From Micropterix aruncella (taxonomy: Eukaryota > Arthropoda > Insecta > Lepidoptera > Micropterigidae), in the NCBI GenBank assembly GCA_944548615.1, contig OX155963.1, positions 30,469,985 to 30,533,984 of the forward strand: a DNA stretch of 64,000 nucleotides, in the 5' to 3' direction. Shown piece by piece: positions 23,061-36,400 of this stretch (position 1 is its first letter; the number at the start of each line of letters is the position of its first letter). The position numbers were made by a program, and so were the translations under genes. The notes under the pieces were generated by a model, which did no database searches, had not been told where the DNA came from, and saw nothing but the letters and a program-made list of their open reading frames with translations.

Positions 23061-25340
23061 GCCTGCGTTCGCCTACGTACTCCATTACTCCCTCAATCCA
23101 TAGACATCCATGCATAGTAGCATAATAATATATACCCCATGACGGCTTAGCTCTGGCTGTGAACCGCAAGAAATTGACCCTTTAAGGTCAATGGGACATA
23201 AGGGTTCCAAAACTTCAAAGTTCATTTTATACATTATCGAATACGAATAATTTATAAATTTTATTTTGACCACGTTGACGAGTCATCAAAATCTTAATAT
23301 TAGGAAAAAAAAGTTAGCGTTTTTTTTAATTACCTCAAATTAAAAAAAAATCTGGTGATTTTAAATAAATTAATAAAATATTATGGCGACTTTTTCAATT
23401 AGATTTTTTTTCTTTTATTGCGTTTGTTAGTACATATGATTACTGAATTAAATAATCAAATAATCAAATTATGGAAAAAGTTGTAACTTTGTCCCATCAA
23501 TTTATTCAAAATCTATTCAAGGAATTTCCCCAAAACTGTTAATGTCCATAATCTACCGCAAAGCTTATGGTCATCAAAAAGTTAAAGGCAGACACTTTAG
23601 TCAGTGCCGATCTAGACACTCTTAATACGTAGGTACTACCTCAGGTAGAGACTGCGCCTATTTGCGGCAGATACGTAGGTACTATCGCAAATGAAGACTG
23701 CGACTAATCCGACGTAGAGTATTTCAAGTAGAGTACTCCATGGGACCCAACCTACCTTGGAATAACTCCGATCGTTCGCTTACTTATAAAATCATTTAAG
23801 AAAAACCAGCCCAAAACTGAAAACCCTCAACAACACAATTAGGATACAAACGGGCTCTCGCTGAAACGAGTGCAAGCACCCTCCTCACTTTAGCTCTTGC
23901 GCTCGTCTATTTCACTGCTCAGAGTTGCGCACCAGTTCGCTATACGAGTTACGGGGCTAATGGGCCCAGTGCAGTTAGGCCATTATGACCCATGTGTTTA
24001 GGGTTTGCCCAACTCACAGGTCAGCACTCATCCGGTAGCCTCCAAGCAGAAGTGCGAACCCGGGAAGGAATATATGCCTGCGAGCCAGTTCCCCTGGGAA
24101 TCGTCCTTCATGCGCTCCTGGACGATTTGCGCACCTTGGGGCGTCAGATAATTGACTGTGCATTCCAACTGATATAAACCGGGAGAGTCTGGGAACGGCT
24201 TTGTTTTTTTATAACGGCTACTGCTCTTAAAACGACCACTCGGATACTCGTTTTGCAGTAGGAGCCAGCACAGGAAGTGACCTAAATCTAAAAATATTTC
24301 TTACCCTCATATTCATACAAAATATTCTCGCCACAAGTAATAAACCACTTGTCATTGATTTCTATTTTATCTAGTGCGTACCAAGTTTAGATACAATTAA
24401 AAAATAATTAATATATAAAAATATATTGTAAGCGTAAGTGAACTACAAAAGAGAAGCTTAATTTTTGATAAAAATCATGCCTATACTCAAATACTGTGCC
24501 AAAAAAGGCAGAAAATGTGGTTTTGAGGCATGTAAGTTTCGAAATTTTCCCAAGGGACCCCGGTCCCCCTTTTCATAAAGAGGCCCCTCTTCAGTCTCAG
24601 GCGAGGGCTCCCAAAGGAGCCAGTCTGGGCCTGACCCAATGATTCTGGACTTCTCCATTTGCTTTCTTCCAGCAAATTGGCTATAGGTCGTAAACGATCG
24701 CCATAATGAACATCCGGTAATGGCGATTATCACATTACAATATTTTAATGAAATAAGAAACCGGCTGCCAGTTGCGCGGCGGGCGACGCGGCGACGCGGT
24801 CAGACGCCGCGTTCCGCGGATGATTGGCCGGCTAAGCTTGCGTCATCGCCCTTCGAATCTCCCGGCAAGACACTGTTTTTTTTTAATCCAAAGTACAGTG
24901 AGCGCCATAAATTGGCATTTAGAAAACTACGAAACGGATGTTTAAGGGGCACACCTAGTAAAACCGCCTGAAAAAGGGGTTTTTTGTTTTTTTTTTTAAA
25001 GAAAAATATTGCATCGAATGTTTTAAAATGTTGAGGATATATTTTGTGCATAAGTAATGTATACATACCATTTTTTTTAATGAAAAAAAAATATATTCAG
25101 CAAGTTATTCACCATCTCCGAAGTCTGCAAAATAGTTCCCCCATTGTTGCAGTGATTGCGGCCTTAAATAGCAGCGCCTGAAATAATAAAAAAAGTTCAA
25201 TAAACTCGAAGGTATTGCCTAAACAATAATGACCCAGGATTGTGAAAAAAAGTATACCATGAAATCGTACCATGAATTGTACACCGCTGATTACCGATAC
25301 GTACCGCTGATTGGTACACGACCATTTGCTTGCCGTAAGT
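23060..25340. other. Non-coding DNA with a GC-rich patch near 24750-24880
   Basis: No host gene was recognised. 24765-24870 is unusually rich in cgcgg/gacgcgg words. The ORFs at 24458-24733 and 24720-24971 have no recognisable domains. The repeat fragment at 23954-24245 is listed separately. Confidence 0.4.
23954..24245 (+). repeat. GC-rich repeat family G, 5' fragment
   Basis: It shares gctaatggg, cagtgcagttnggccatta, tgacccatgtgtt and cagttcccctgg with the longer copy that starts at 27731. It is truncated after about 290 bp. Confidence 0.7.
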
Positions 25341-25608
25341 TATGGACAGTAGCGAGCACAGAAATCTTTACAGACTGAAAATAACAGTTTTTTTAAATAA
25401 CATTTTTTTTATTGTGATTTCTTGGTAGCTTTTCAGTCCAAATTATGAAGCAACACTGTTTAAAGATAATATACCAAAAAAGTGCCTATTTAGTGAGCAA
25501 TATTTTTTTTTCATAATTTTATAATTAATTTGTAGATTTTCGATTTTTCGCACAAAAATGAAAAACGCTCATATAATTTAAAAAACCACATATTTATTTA
25601 AAATAAAA

Positions 25609-26690
25609 TTATATAGGTAGATAACACTGACAATTATCAAAAACCAACCAAATCAGTACTTTGTTGTTCCCTTTTTTTATTACTGCATCCATACGTTTTG
25701 GCATGGATTTCACCAAATTTTGTATGTAGTCTTGGGAAAAAAATTCAAACCACACTTTTTCGATGATGTTTTTAAGGTTTTTCTTTGACGAAGGTTTCAG
25801 TTATTTATTTCGATTGCCGTTTTATACCACATGTTCTCGATAGGGTTCAGGTCAGGACTATTTCCGGGCCAATTTAGTGTTGGAATTCCATGAATTTTCA
25901 TATATTCATTGACCTAAAAATTAATTTAATATTGTTATATTTTTTTAATATTTTTTTCAACATTATAAATCAGTGTCAGAATACTTACAGTTTTTTCTCG
26001 GTGACACGGTGCAGAGTCATATTGGAAAATGCACTCCGAAATATAGGAATAGTGCATTTTAATTGACGGGAATAAATACTCTTCCAATTTTTTTTTGTAA
26101 ACTTCTGCATTCACAGTTCCTTTTATTAATGCTAATTGCCCCACTCTATAAAAGGAGAAACATCCCCAGACCATTTGTCCAGCAGGATGCTTCACTGTTG
26201 GTCTAAGACACTCATCACTTAAACGTTCTCCAGATCTTCGTCTCACGTACTGAATTCCATCCGAATCAAATAAATTAAATTTACTCTCATCGGAGAAAAT
26301 AACTGGTCGCCAATCGATTTCAGTCCAAGTTTTATATTTTTTGACCCATTCTAAGCGGACAATGCGCATTTTTTTGGTCAGTAGTGGATTTTTTGCAGGC
26401 CTCCTGGCAAAAAAGCCGCTCTCCCGGAGTCTTCGGCGTACGGTGTGAACACCCACTTCAGAACCACCCGCCTTTATGAACTCTGGCCTTATATCCACGG
26501 CACTTTTGAATCGATTCTGCAAACAGATTCGCTTCAGCAGTCGATCCTCAGCATGTGTTTTATGCCCAGTACCTTTTTTTTGCTCTAGACTTGCAGAACC
26601 TTTAATTTTTTTATACAATCTAACACTGCAGTGTGACTGCATCCAATCTAAACTGCTATAGCTCTTGAACTCACTTTTCGCGCCGCATAA
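25609..26690 (-). pseudogene. Tc1 transposase, DD34E, with a 75-bp intron and a frameshift
   Basis: The cut-and-paste transposase reads from about 26690 down to a stop at 25609. The paired HTH region is partly present (residues around KKGTGHKTHAEDRLLKRI). The catalytic domain has DWRPVIFSDESKFNL (first Asp), MVWGCFS, and QYDSAPCHREKT (second Asp). There the frame is interrupted by 25988-25914, which starts GTAAGT and ends TTTTTAG. Removing it in phase 0 joins CHREKT to VNEYMKIHG and gives exactly 34 residues between the second Asp and the Glu of NSPDLNPIENMW. This supports a true intron. After NPIENMW a frameshift and an in-frame TGA occur, then the C-terminal KNLKNIIEKVW and LVKSMPKRMDAVIKKGN in the next frame. 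The N-terminal start is unclear. Confidence 0.85.
25914..25988 (-). other. Predicted intron in the Tc1 transposase
   Basis: 75 bp, donor GTAAGT at 25988, acceptor TTTTTAG ending at 25914, phase 0. Splicing restores the DD34E spacing. Confidence 0.75.
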
Positions 26691-27146
26691 ATTAAAATTG
26701 TATTTTTTTTGTAAAACGCTTAATTGCTTATTTTGCCATAATTCACAACAATATTAATACTTGATGTCAACATGTTGAAAGTCACAATAAAACTGGTCTC
26801 ATTATTTGAATAAGACTAGAAAAAAAAATAAAGGGTGGGGTAATTAGTTCTTAGAACTAATTTATACCGGCACTATACTATCCGCATTATAAAGTGGCGA
26901 GTTAGGTCATTTATCATCGAAATCGTGCTATCTCCCTTATAGCCCTTTATAGCCCTTTATTATGGTGGAAAGATTTCAGTGCTCGCTACTGTAACTCCGT
27001 AAAAGCAACCGTAAACGCTACATTCTCCTGCACCGTGACAACGCTAGCTCTCACACGGCCAGAGAGACAAAACGAATTTCTGAATGCGAAAACATCACTA
27101 AAACCATAGTTCACGATCCGAAAATCGAAAACCTTGTAATTATTGT

Positions 27147-27708
27147 CATTGATTATATAGCATATTAGATTGCTCAACGATATGGTAACCAGTATTTTAC
27201 TACGAAACGCAACGTGTAGATGGCAGTCATAGTTCCTAAAATTGATTATTATATATCTAAACGCGCCTATTCGGTATAAAATAATCAAATCTTATTATTT
27301 TAATAATATTTTCATAAATATGTCAAATTTAAAATTAGTGTACAGGTTTCACTACGTAATAATTAACGCTATTTAATGTTCGGATGTCTATGTAGATAGA
27401 ATGCCATCTATTGATGATTATAATGGTATTATTTATGTGATGTAATCAGCCTATAATATAAAAAAATGCGATAGATGGCACTAATATTTGAATGTTATTA
27501 TTGTTAATGCTAGTTACATTATTGGGTTTTATTATCAAACGGTCCTTTATAAAACTACATTCATTATCAATGTTATTATAGGATTACCAAATAAATTGTT
27601 ATTAGTTAACCGTCAATGCTACGAGCGCCACCTGCACTTCACTGCCTCGAAAGGGTTGCCAAATCGTATTACGCAGTTACACAATCTAATACAATATATA
27701 ATCAATGG
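27147..27708 (+). mobile_element. Foldback repeat F, copy A
   Basis: The left end reads cattgattatatagcatatt then agattgctcaa. The reverse complement of the right end reads ccattgattatatattgtat then tagattgtgtaac. The interior carries 'gatggca', 'tgccatctattga' and 'gccacctgca' motifs that occur in all copies (29544, 37052, 54490). About 560 bp, no ORF of note. Confidence 0.75.
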
Positions 27709-27730
27709 TATTTTGTTGAAGATTGATTGG

Positions 27731-28366
27731 GAGCTAATGGGCACAGTGCAGTTGGGCCATTATGACCCATGTGTTAGGGTCGACCATGCTCACAGGTCAA
27801 CACCCATCTGGTAGCGTCTAAGCAGAAGTGCGAGCCCGGGTAGGACTCTGTGCCTGCGGGCCAGTTCCCCTGGAAATCGTCCTTCGGGCGCTCCTGGACG
27901 GCGTCAGCCAATCGACTGTGCATTTCGACAGATAACCGGGGGAGTCTGGAAACGGCTTTGTTTCCTATGTGTCGGGGGTGGTTGTTAACCTTACCATAAC
28001 AGCTCTTGAAATGACCAAACAGTTACCGATACCGGGTGAACAGCCGGGCAAAGATTGCCGCGGTCCGCGATAGGTTCGGTAGACACAGAATCACCGCTTG
28101 GTAAGGGAGCGACCCCGAACGTGTAACCAGTCGGGAGGTCGGAGAAATCTGGCCGTAACTGGAAGTAAGGGCGCGAGTTTCGGCCCGCTGGTTGCATACC
28201 CGGTTTCTCGCGGTAAGGTGTTAGTCTTTACGGGCGACAGCGTAACTAGACAGTGGACTGTTTCGTCTCAAGTCTTCTACGCTCACCTCACGGGAGACAA
28301 AACGATCAAATATTGTTAAAACTTCCTGAGGGGACGGATTAACCCGTTGTAGTTGAAAACCTCCAA
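27731..28366 (+). repeat. GC-rich repeat family G, long copy
   Basis: It begins gctaatgggcacagtgcag and ends cttcctgaggggacggatta plus acccgttgtagttgaaaacc. The 3' half shares ggtaaggtgttag, cgtctcaagtcttctacgct and gagacaaaacgat with the copy at 54889-55546. It abuts foldback repeat F copy A. I found no coding sequence. Confidence 0.75.
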
Positions 28367-28370
28367 GTGT

Positions 28371-29540
28371 TAAAGATCGATAGGCCTATAATTATCGAGA
28401 CTGTGTCCCCGTTTCTACTTTACAGCGATAAATCGATTAAAAATATTAGTATCGAAACTCGAAGTTTGTGCTATCACTTTTGTAGTTTGTTATACTCAGA
28501 CTCGGCGTTTTTACGCCATGACTCAGCGAAGAAAAAACATCACCACACACAGCATCCGCGATTCTCATGACTTTTAAAATATGTTTGCTGGCAACGTTTA
28601 TCTCTTATCTCCAATCTGTATCCTGTCTGAGAATTGGAACGAAGGATAAAAATAATAGTTTTCTTCTTCTTCAAATGCTAAAATGTGTACTTATCGCAAT
28701 TGACTTATTCTGAGAACTTAAGTTATTCTTATAAAAATATGTCTTATTAATAATGTGTGAGTGTATACTAAAACGGTTTTTTAGATTTTCACATTTAAAT
28801 ATTATAGAATAATGTTTGCACAGTTTTACAGGTTAAATATAGGCACATACAAACATGAAGAAAAAATAAAAGCATAAGATCAGAAAGAAAATAATATAGA
28901 TACACACCTACTTAGTTAAAAATCAGTAACGGGTTACAAGCTGTTGCTAAGATACTTTTTAAGAGCAGTTTTATAGTAGAAAGCCCGTGAGATTCGGCTC
29001 TTTATAACGTTGTATAAAAATACAACGATATAAAAGTCTCTGCTCATCAGTAAATTGATCTGTTCCAATTTCAAGGCCAACTTTTAGAGCATAATATTTT
29101 TAGCATTAAGTAGCACATCATTTCATGTGGTCTACATCATTATTTCGTACTAAGTATGTACTTAACCTTATACAAACTCGTTAATTTTTGGAATCCAAAT
29201 AATAAATTTACATTTTAATGAAATCATAACTGTAACATAAGACACAGAAGCGCCAACTACGGTATTTAAATCACCCGACAGTTCTGCGTTTATTCGCTTC
29301 GGTGATTTACTAATTTGACAGTAATGGTACTGTTTTATTTCTTTTACATTTTGATATTATTATGTCTTTCTTTTAGCACATTGTTTTCTTACTTTGACAT
29401 GATAATGACATCTCGTTAGACAATGTTCTGGCAACATCAATATTGTTCTCTGATGTCTCAGACATCAATTTTAAGTAAAATATTTTATATTCTTCATTTT
29501 TTCAAATTTAACATACCGAATCAAAAAACCTGACTTAATT
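28371..29540. other. AT-rich spacer, nothing recognised
   Basis: No recognised coding or repeat feature. 29240-29340 is locally less AT-rich. Confidence 0.45.
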
Positions 29541-29543
29541 ATA

Positions 29544-30185
29544 TCATTGATTTGGTATTAGATTGCTCAATGCCATAGTACGTTTTGGCAACACCTCTGC
29601 GCCGGCGACGTGCAGCAGGTGGCGCTGATAGCATTGTCCGGCGAAACTAATAGCAATTAATTTGGCTGTCTATAATATGATAGCATTGATAATGTTTTTT
29701 TTATAGAGGACTGAGTGATTATAAAAAAAAACATTATTTAAGCAATGATAACAATAATAACTTTCAATTATTAGTGCTATCTATCGCATTTTCATATAGG
29801 CTCATTACATCACAGAAACAATACTGAGAGACAGAATGCCATCTATTAGTTTATCTGAAATTAAAGTGCGTAATTATTATATTGAAACCTGCATGCCAAA
29901 TTCAAAATTGACATCTTTATGTAAATAATAATGAAATAATAAGACCTATAATTTAAAAATTCGTTTGATATTATATTATTATTTTATTTCGACAGAGGAT
30001 ACCATATAGGCGTGTTTAGTGCGCCTATATGGTAGCCCTACAACAAACGCCGCCATATTGATCTTAAGAGAAGAATAATTAAATTCGTAACTGGGTGCCA
30101 TCTACACGTTGCGGTTCGTAGTAAAATCGTAGCTGCCAAAACGTACCATGGCATTGAGGAATGCAATAGGCTATATAATCTAATG
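29544..30185 (-). mobile_element. Foldback repeat F, copy B (inverted relative to copy A)
   Basis: The left end reads cattgatttggtattagatt then gctcaatgccatagtacgtt. The right end carries aaacgtaccatggcattgag and then gctatataatctaatg. Internal motifs (gcaggtggcgctga, gcgccatctacacgttg-like) match the other copies. It ends about 145 bp upstream of a Clic exon. Confidence 0.7.
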
Positions 30186-30330
30186 TACAATGTGCATGGT
30201 TTTTGACTTGTCCAAAAACTCTTATATTTCCCATAGATGCTCTATACGAGAAATTAACGTTGTGCCACATGATCCAAACCAAAAAACGTAATCAGCGTTT
30301 CTCTAACAAATCGTTTTTCTTTTTTTGCAG

Positions 30331-30432
30331 GCCTCTACAATAGATGGCAGACGAAAGGGAGCCTGCCTGTTTTGCCAAGAGTACTTTATGGACCTCTACC
30401 TGCTTGCTGAGCTAAAAACAATCAGCTTAAAA
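30331..30432 (+). CDS. Clic: Clic exon (first found in window)
   Basis: Acceptor ttttttgcag, donor gtaagt, 34 codons, phase 0 at both ends. It encodes [19 protein letters not shown] and the first helix of the thioredoxin-like domain. Confidence 0.95.
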
Positions 30433-33400
30433 GTAAGTTTCTATTTGTAAATTTTACTTCAACCCTAAAATGGGGAGGCTGCATTTTTATGCCTGTCCCC
30501 CGGCCTGATGAAGCCTTAGGTACTATTCCGATTTTTGAGAAACTGTGTATACACCGTGGAATTTAAATTGTGCACAAAACTTTAAGGGTGATTCTACCCG
30601 TTAAATAGATGATGTTTTTAAATATTTTTTTTGTCGATAAAACAATTAAAAAAAAAAACAAATAAAATGATAAGGTAATAAGATTGATTTTTTATCCAAT
30701 AAAAAAAAAGTCATCTATTTAACGGGTAGAATTACCCCTTAAAGCTTTGTGTGCAATTTTAATTCTACGGTGTATGTATTAAGGATAACTTTTTAAAATC
30801 CCCAGACTTTATTTTTTGATTTAAAAATATATTTTGTCTGTAAAGCAAATATATTTGGGCTTCTAAAATAAAATACATTTCACTTAAATTATACCTTATA
30901 TAAAAATTTAAACGTAGAAAGTCATTAACCTTGATCAGTATTTTCCATCACATTCCTCCTCAGCGTCAACCGGAGGGTCATTGAGGTACTCCACCTCTGT
31001 TCTTGACGGGAAAGACTGATCAAGGTCCACCGTCACCGCTTGGACCTTGATCAGTGTTTTCCTTCACACGTTTCCTTCTTCCTTTCACTTAAATTATACC
31101 TTATAAAAAATTAAAACGTGTAAAAGTCATTAACCTTGATCAGTATTTGGCGTATTAAATATTAAGACGGCGGTGGTGTTCCATTTTGAACAGATGTCGT
31201 GCCTTTCTGCTAATATCAACGGGTAAACGGTTACTTCTTACGATCACTAAGCAGGTTAACGACAAGTACTACTAAGTGACAAGTACTAAGCCCATGTAAA
31301 CCTAGCATTAAGCACCACAATGAAAAACAATCAATCAGGGTCAGAATTTTGAAAAATTTCGCAACTACTGAATATATTGCTAGCCACATAATACTTTGCT
31401 TCCGATTTAGGTGGGGATTTGTGAATTCAATAGACCTAACAGTCTGAATCCAGCTGTCTGCCAGGACAAAAGGAAGATAACACCTTCCACTTGAGAAAGG
31501 TTGAATATATAGGTCAAAGGACGCGGAAAAGGATCATTACATCCTTTCATAATATAATTAACCCTTAGAGCCCCAATGGGCCGATATCGGCCACAACACG
31601 ATTCAACGTGACGGCCCTGTTTTAATTTTATTTGTTTTATTTTATTATGTTTCATTATGTTAATATGTTTTATTTTAATTATGGGTACAGTGTTTTGGCA
31701 TTAATTAATGTTTTGGTGAGACAGTGTCATAATTCAATTTTTTACAAATTTTTACAAAAAATTTTTGGGACATCAACTTGTCAATCGGCTAAGGGGCCGA
31801 GGTCTGAAGGGTTAAGCATGCCATCATTATATCTCTCTACATATAGACTGAATGGAGAACAAAGTTAAACTACCAATAACTACAATACAATGTAATGTAC
31901 CTAACTTAAACTTTTACCTAAAAGAAACATACATTAAAACAATAAAACTGCATTTAACATCACAGGATCTGGTCTGTCTCTCCATACATGAGCTCCCTTC
32001 CGCGTTTGGCTGTAATACCTAGTTAGTACTACTCCATATATACAAAAATATAATGACCAAATACGTTTTCTCCATTTCTCTTTAAGGTGACAACAGTGGA
32101 CATGCAAAAACCGCCACCCGATTTCCGCACTAACTTCGAGGCCACTCATCCGCCAATTCTGATCGACAACGGCCTCGCTGTATTGGAGAACGAGAAAATA
32201 GAAAGGCATATCATGAAGTCCGTTCCTGGAGGACATAACCTCTTCGTACAGGTATGTTTACAAGTTAATTTAGAATATATGAAGCTAAATGTTTCAATGA
32301 ATTTGGATTTCACAGATATATCTGTCTAGACTGATCCACATTGCTGCCGCTGCATATGTAAAACTGCCCTTGTTTATAGAAGTCTCGTGATTCGGGATAA
32401 TAGCGAGATGACTACTGCGGTGGGACCATTTTAATTTGGAAGACAAATGCTTGGCACTTTATTTCTCACAATTTTATGTGTGAATTTTGCTAGATGAAGT
32501 TGCCTGCAGTTTGCTATTTTCATGATGGGGAGCTTGTTTCGGAGGCGAGAGACATGATGATGGGGTGGGATGTGGAAACAAAATCTGGGACAAGCATTTT
32601 AAAGCCGCTGGATACTCTTTTGGTCTGACTTAAGAATACACGACACCTATACACAATCGCCTTAATCAAGGGATAAGAGAATAAGAGGATACAAAGAATT
32701 CTGATATCACTACTGAGATACTCTCTAATTCGGTGGAGATATTGAACCCAAAACAACTCCATTAGGTATTTTCCTATATATAGAAAAAAAATATCAAGTA
32801 GGGGCACCGGTTAAGGGCTACTTGCGTTCTGGGGATAGGCGTTTAATCAATAGCATTACAAAGAAGTGTTAATAAATTAAAACGAGTTAAATTTAGCCAG
32901 ATTTTATATGTAACCAATGACCAGGTATGATGATTTGGCTGGGTTGAACAGAATGCTGTATCTACCACTCTTGGTAAATTATAAAGATCCTCGTTGTCTT
33001 TCCGTATTACAAATTCAACTTCATATACATCAAAATTCAAATGAGGACATCAGGGGAAGTTTGTTTGGATATTATTGTTTAAGAACATTATAATATGTGT
33101 ATATAATACATCAGTATTCCCCACAATCGATTCGATTCTCAACGTTTTTCCCCAACATGCTATTTCAAAAATGTCCATTTTTGCCATAATATTTCCTATT
33201 TCCATCATCAATATTTCCTATTCGATTTTGCCATAATGTTCTTATGGGTACAACACACATTTCCTCATACTGAGTTTAAAATGAAGAAAAATGGTACATT
33301 CATCGTTCTTCCCCTGGTGTCCTCAAATACTTGCATATCCGTCCCTTACTCTGATTTTGAAACCTTCATTATATATTGCTAGCCTATCTGAGTCATTGAT

Positions 33401-36400
33401 ATATTAGGGCCGAATTCAAATCCAAATTCAAATTTGGACTAATATATTGACATCTTATCAAACCATATGATACGGAAGCGCTCCACAAGATCTATCCTTC
33501 CAACGAGGGAATTTTTCAGCAGGATCTTGCCCCATGCCGTTCTCTGAAAAAAGGGTAGCAGTTTTTCACACAGAACCAAATTACTATACTTGAATGGCCT
33601 GAAAACTCCCCCAATCTCAACCGATCGTAAACCTGAAAGAAATTATCAATTAAAATGAGGATACATTCTATATTAAAACTATCAATCTATAACTACCAGT
33701 ACTGTTTTTGTATGTTTATGTCCAATAAAACACTTTTCAAAGAAAAATTTATTCGCACGGTACTGTAATTCTTTATTTATATTATATTACAGGACAAGGA
33801 GGTGGCATCACTCATAGAGAATTTATACTCTAAACTGAAGTTGGTATTGGTGCGAAAGGACGAGCAGAAATCAGCCTCACTCCTCGCACATCTCACGAGG
33901 ATCGATGCCCTATTGGCCAGGAGAGGAACACGGTATGTCTTATATTTTAGTAGTATTTTTAGTTCTCGTAGTATTTTTTTTTTCATTTTCCATATAGCTA
34001 TTTATATAGATTTCAAAGACATATAGTTTCCAAATAAAGGACTTTTTTTTTATAAAAAAAAGGTTCTATATTTGGAAACTGTATGTCTTTGAAATCTTTA
34101 TAACTATATGAAAATGAAAAAAAAAAATACCACGAGTCATTTGAAAAGTTTGTGGCCTTATTAAGAAAAGCACATATTTAGAAGCAAAACTAACTAACTA
34201 ACTAGGGTGGGTGCGGCAGCGACTCAAACTCGCGCGACATGTCCGTCAATATGCGCTTTTGGTCGATCGTCAACAGCGCGGCACCCAGCACTCGAATAAT
34301 TTTCGTATTTACAAATCTTCATGCAAAATCTAGTGCACCTGTTCAGATGATATCTCACAAGCCTCAGCAATATCCTTGACAGTCAATCGATGATCTTTCG
34401 TCACAGTGCATTAAATCAACCATTTTATCAATTCTAGCGGTTTTCAAGCGCCCGGAACGATCCTAGTCTAAAATTCTCATAGGACCATGTTTATACTCGG
34501 CCACTCAATGTTTGACCGTTGTAAATCAAGGAGAGGCTTCAACATATACAAATTCTAACTCGTCTTTTATTTTCTGAGTCTTTTCCCTTTAACCAAGGAA
34601 TGTTATCACTGCGCGATACTCAATTTTCTCCATTGTTGACAGACAATGTCAGCTGACACCTTTGGAAGAGTGCCCTAGACAAATTAATGATCATGACTTG
34701 GCCGGAAACTTTTCGAATGACCCTCGTTTAAAAATATTGGGAATCTGTATATCTGAATACAATAATTCAAAATTTCAATAAACATGTTAGATATTTCAAT
34801 TTAAAATCTCTAATTAGAATTTAAAATGCATATCTCAGTCTTTCTTAACCCTTGGAGTAAATGGGTATTTTCATGGATGCATCTGTCTCTTTTGCAGGAT
34901 TTTCGGCGACATCGACTTAAAGTACTATAACTACGAAACTACTACACCAATCATAAAAAGAACAACTGCACAATGATTGCATTGAAATTTTGAATATAGA
35001 ATATTGAAATATCATTTTGTAAAACAATTAGATAATTATGAATAAATATGAGAACGTCAAAGAAGTGAAAAAAACGCGCGACCAGATTTGGTCGACTCGT
35101 ACTCAACGGATAATTGTTTCGCCACCAGATTTGGTTGACTCATACTCAACTGGTTAAAGTTTAGATTTTAGTTTCCTGATATGCCTAGATGTATACATCA
35201 AATTAGCATATTTTATTTAAAACCTATAGATTATTCTCTAGGTCCTACTAGCAGATAATATTGATAATATTGGCTCTATCTACTCAACAAGATTAATAAT
35301 GCTTGCATCAATAACTTGTTGAAAATAAAGTGTAACGACCGTAGTCGTAACCATGTTGAAACACTGGTTCCCGTCAGATCACAAAAGTTAAGCAGCGTCG
35401 CGCATGGTCAGTACTTGGATGTGTGATCCTTTGAGTACTGCTACGAGATGTTATAAAATGCCAGGTTCCTGTAAGATAATTGTCGTAGAACATCAAGCCT
35501 CCGTGTACGAGGTGGGTTATAACACACTCGTAACAACCCCAGCAATTAAAAACTCCTAATAATTCTTAAACTATAAAGACGCACGGGTTCGTTTTCTCAG
35601 GAGCTGCAAATGAATTGTTGCCTTTCTGATTAGTGAAATTCATTCAGTCCGACATCAGTCTCAAAGTGCGCAACTCGTGAGTAAAGTTTGCTTGTGTATC
35701 GCACACTCCACCTAGTATGGCTTTTTTCTATGAGTTCCTAAGAAAAAAACAGATTATAAGTTGAAGAAAAAGTTGTTTTGTTTTTTTTTTATAAAAGTCT
35801 ATTAAAATGTATAAATAAATATGTGTTTTATTTAAACCTATTCATTATTAGTTATTACAGTAAATTTCCTATTAATAACTCATAATGTATTATTTTGTTG
35901 ATTTTATTCCATTATATTTTTGCGGTGTGGCAAACCCCACCTAGTAGCTTGTGAGATTTAGTCACCTAGTATACAGAAGGTTGATAAAAAAACATAAACC
36001 TCTTAACCCCTCAAGCGACGGGTGTAAATCTTGGCAGTCACCTGTCGCACTTTAGAAAAACGATCATATGAAAGAAACTACTTGATGGATCATGAAAAGA
36101 AGAATTGTAGAATGATCGCATTGAAATTTGAAATATAAAACATTAAAACCTCATTTTGTAAAACAATTAGATAATTATGAATATTTTTTAGAAAGTTGGA
36201 GAACTGAAAAAACTCACTTATTCAGCAATATCGACGTTTTATCTCAAAATACGAAACACATTTGTGTACGTTATTACAAGCTTTACCAAATCTATTAGTT
36301 TGTTTTATTTATTTTCATACATATATCCGAAGAGAAGCTACATAATATACGAAGAGAAGCACAGATCCGAGCAATGGCAGTACTCCACTAAGTGTCCCCA

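Larger units (their letters stand above)
25347..26991 (-). mobile_element. Tc1-type DNA transposon, damaged (1.65 kb)
   Basis: The left end reads cagtagcgagcacagaaatc and continues ttta. The reverse complement of the right end reads cagtagcgagcactgaaatc and continues ttt. The right end is followed by TA (26992-26993), the expected target; the left TA has changed to GA. Length and DD34E chemistry fit Tc1. The interior has a perfect 21-base palindrome at 26842-26862 and the transposase remnant. It is not mobile by itself because of a frameshift. Confidence 0.85.

Noticed and set aside
24458..24971. ORFs of 83-91 residues as host genes
   Set aside because: No recognisable motif, no splice context and overlapping ORFs on both strands.
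35335..35455. Functional 5S rRNA gene
   Set aside because: It has an insertion near the 5' end and many changes in paired regions; no terminator-like T run follows at the right place.
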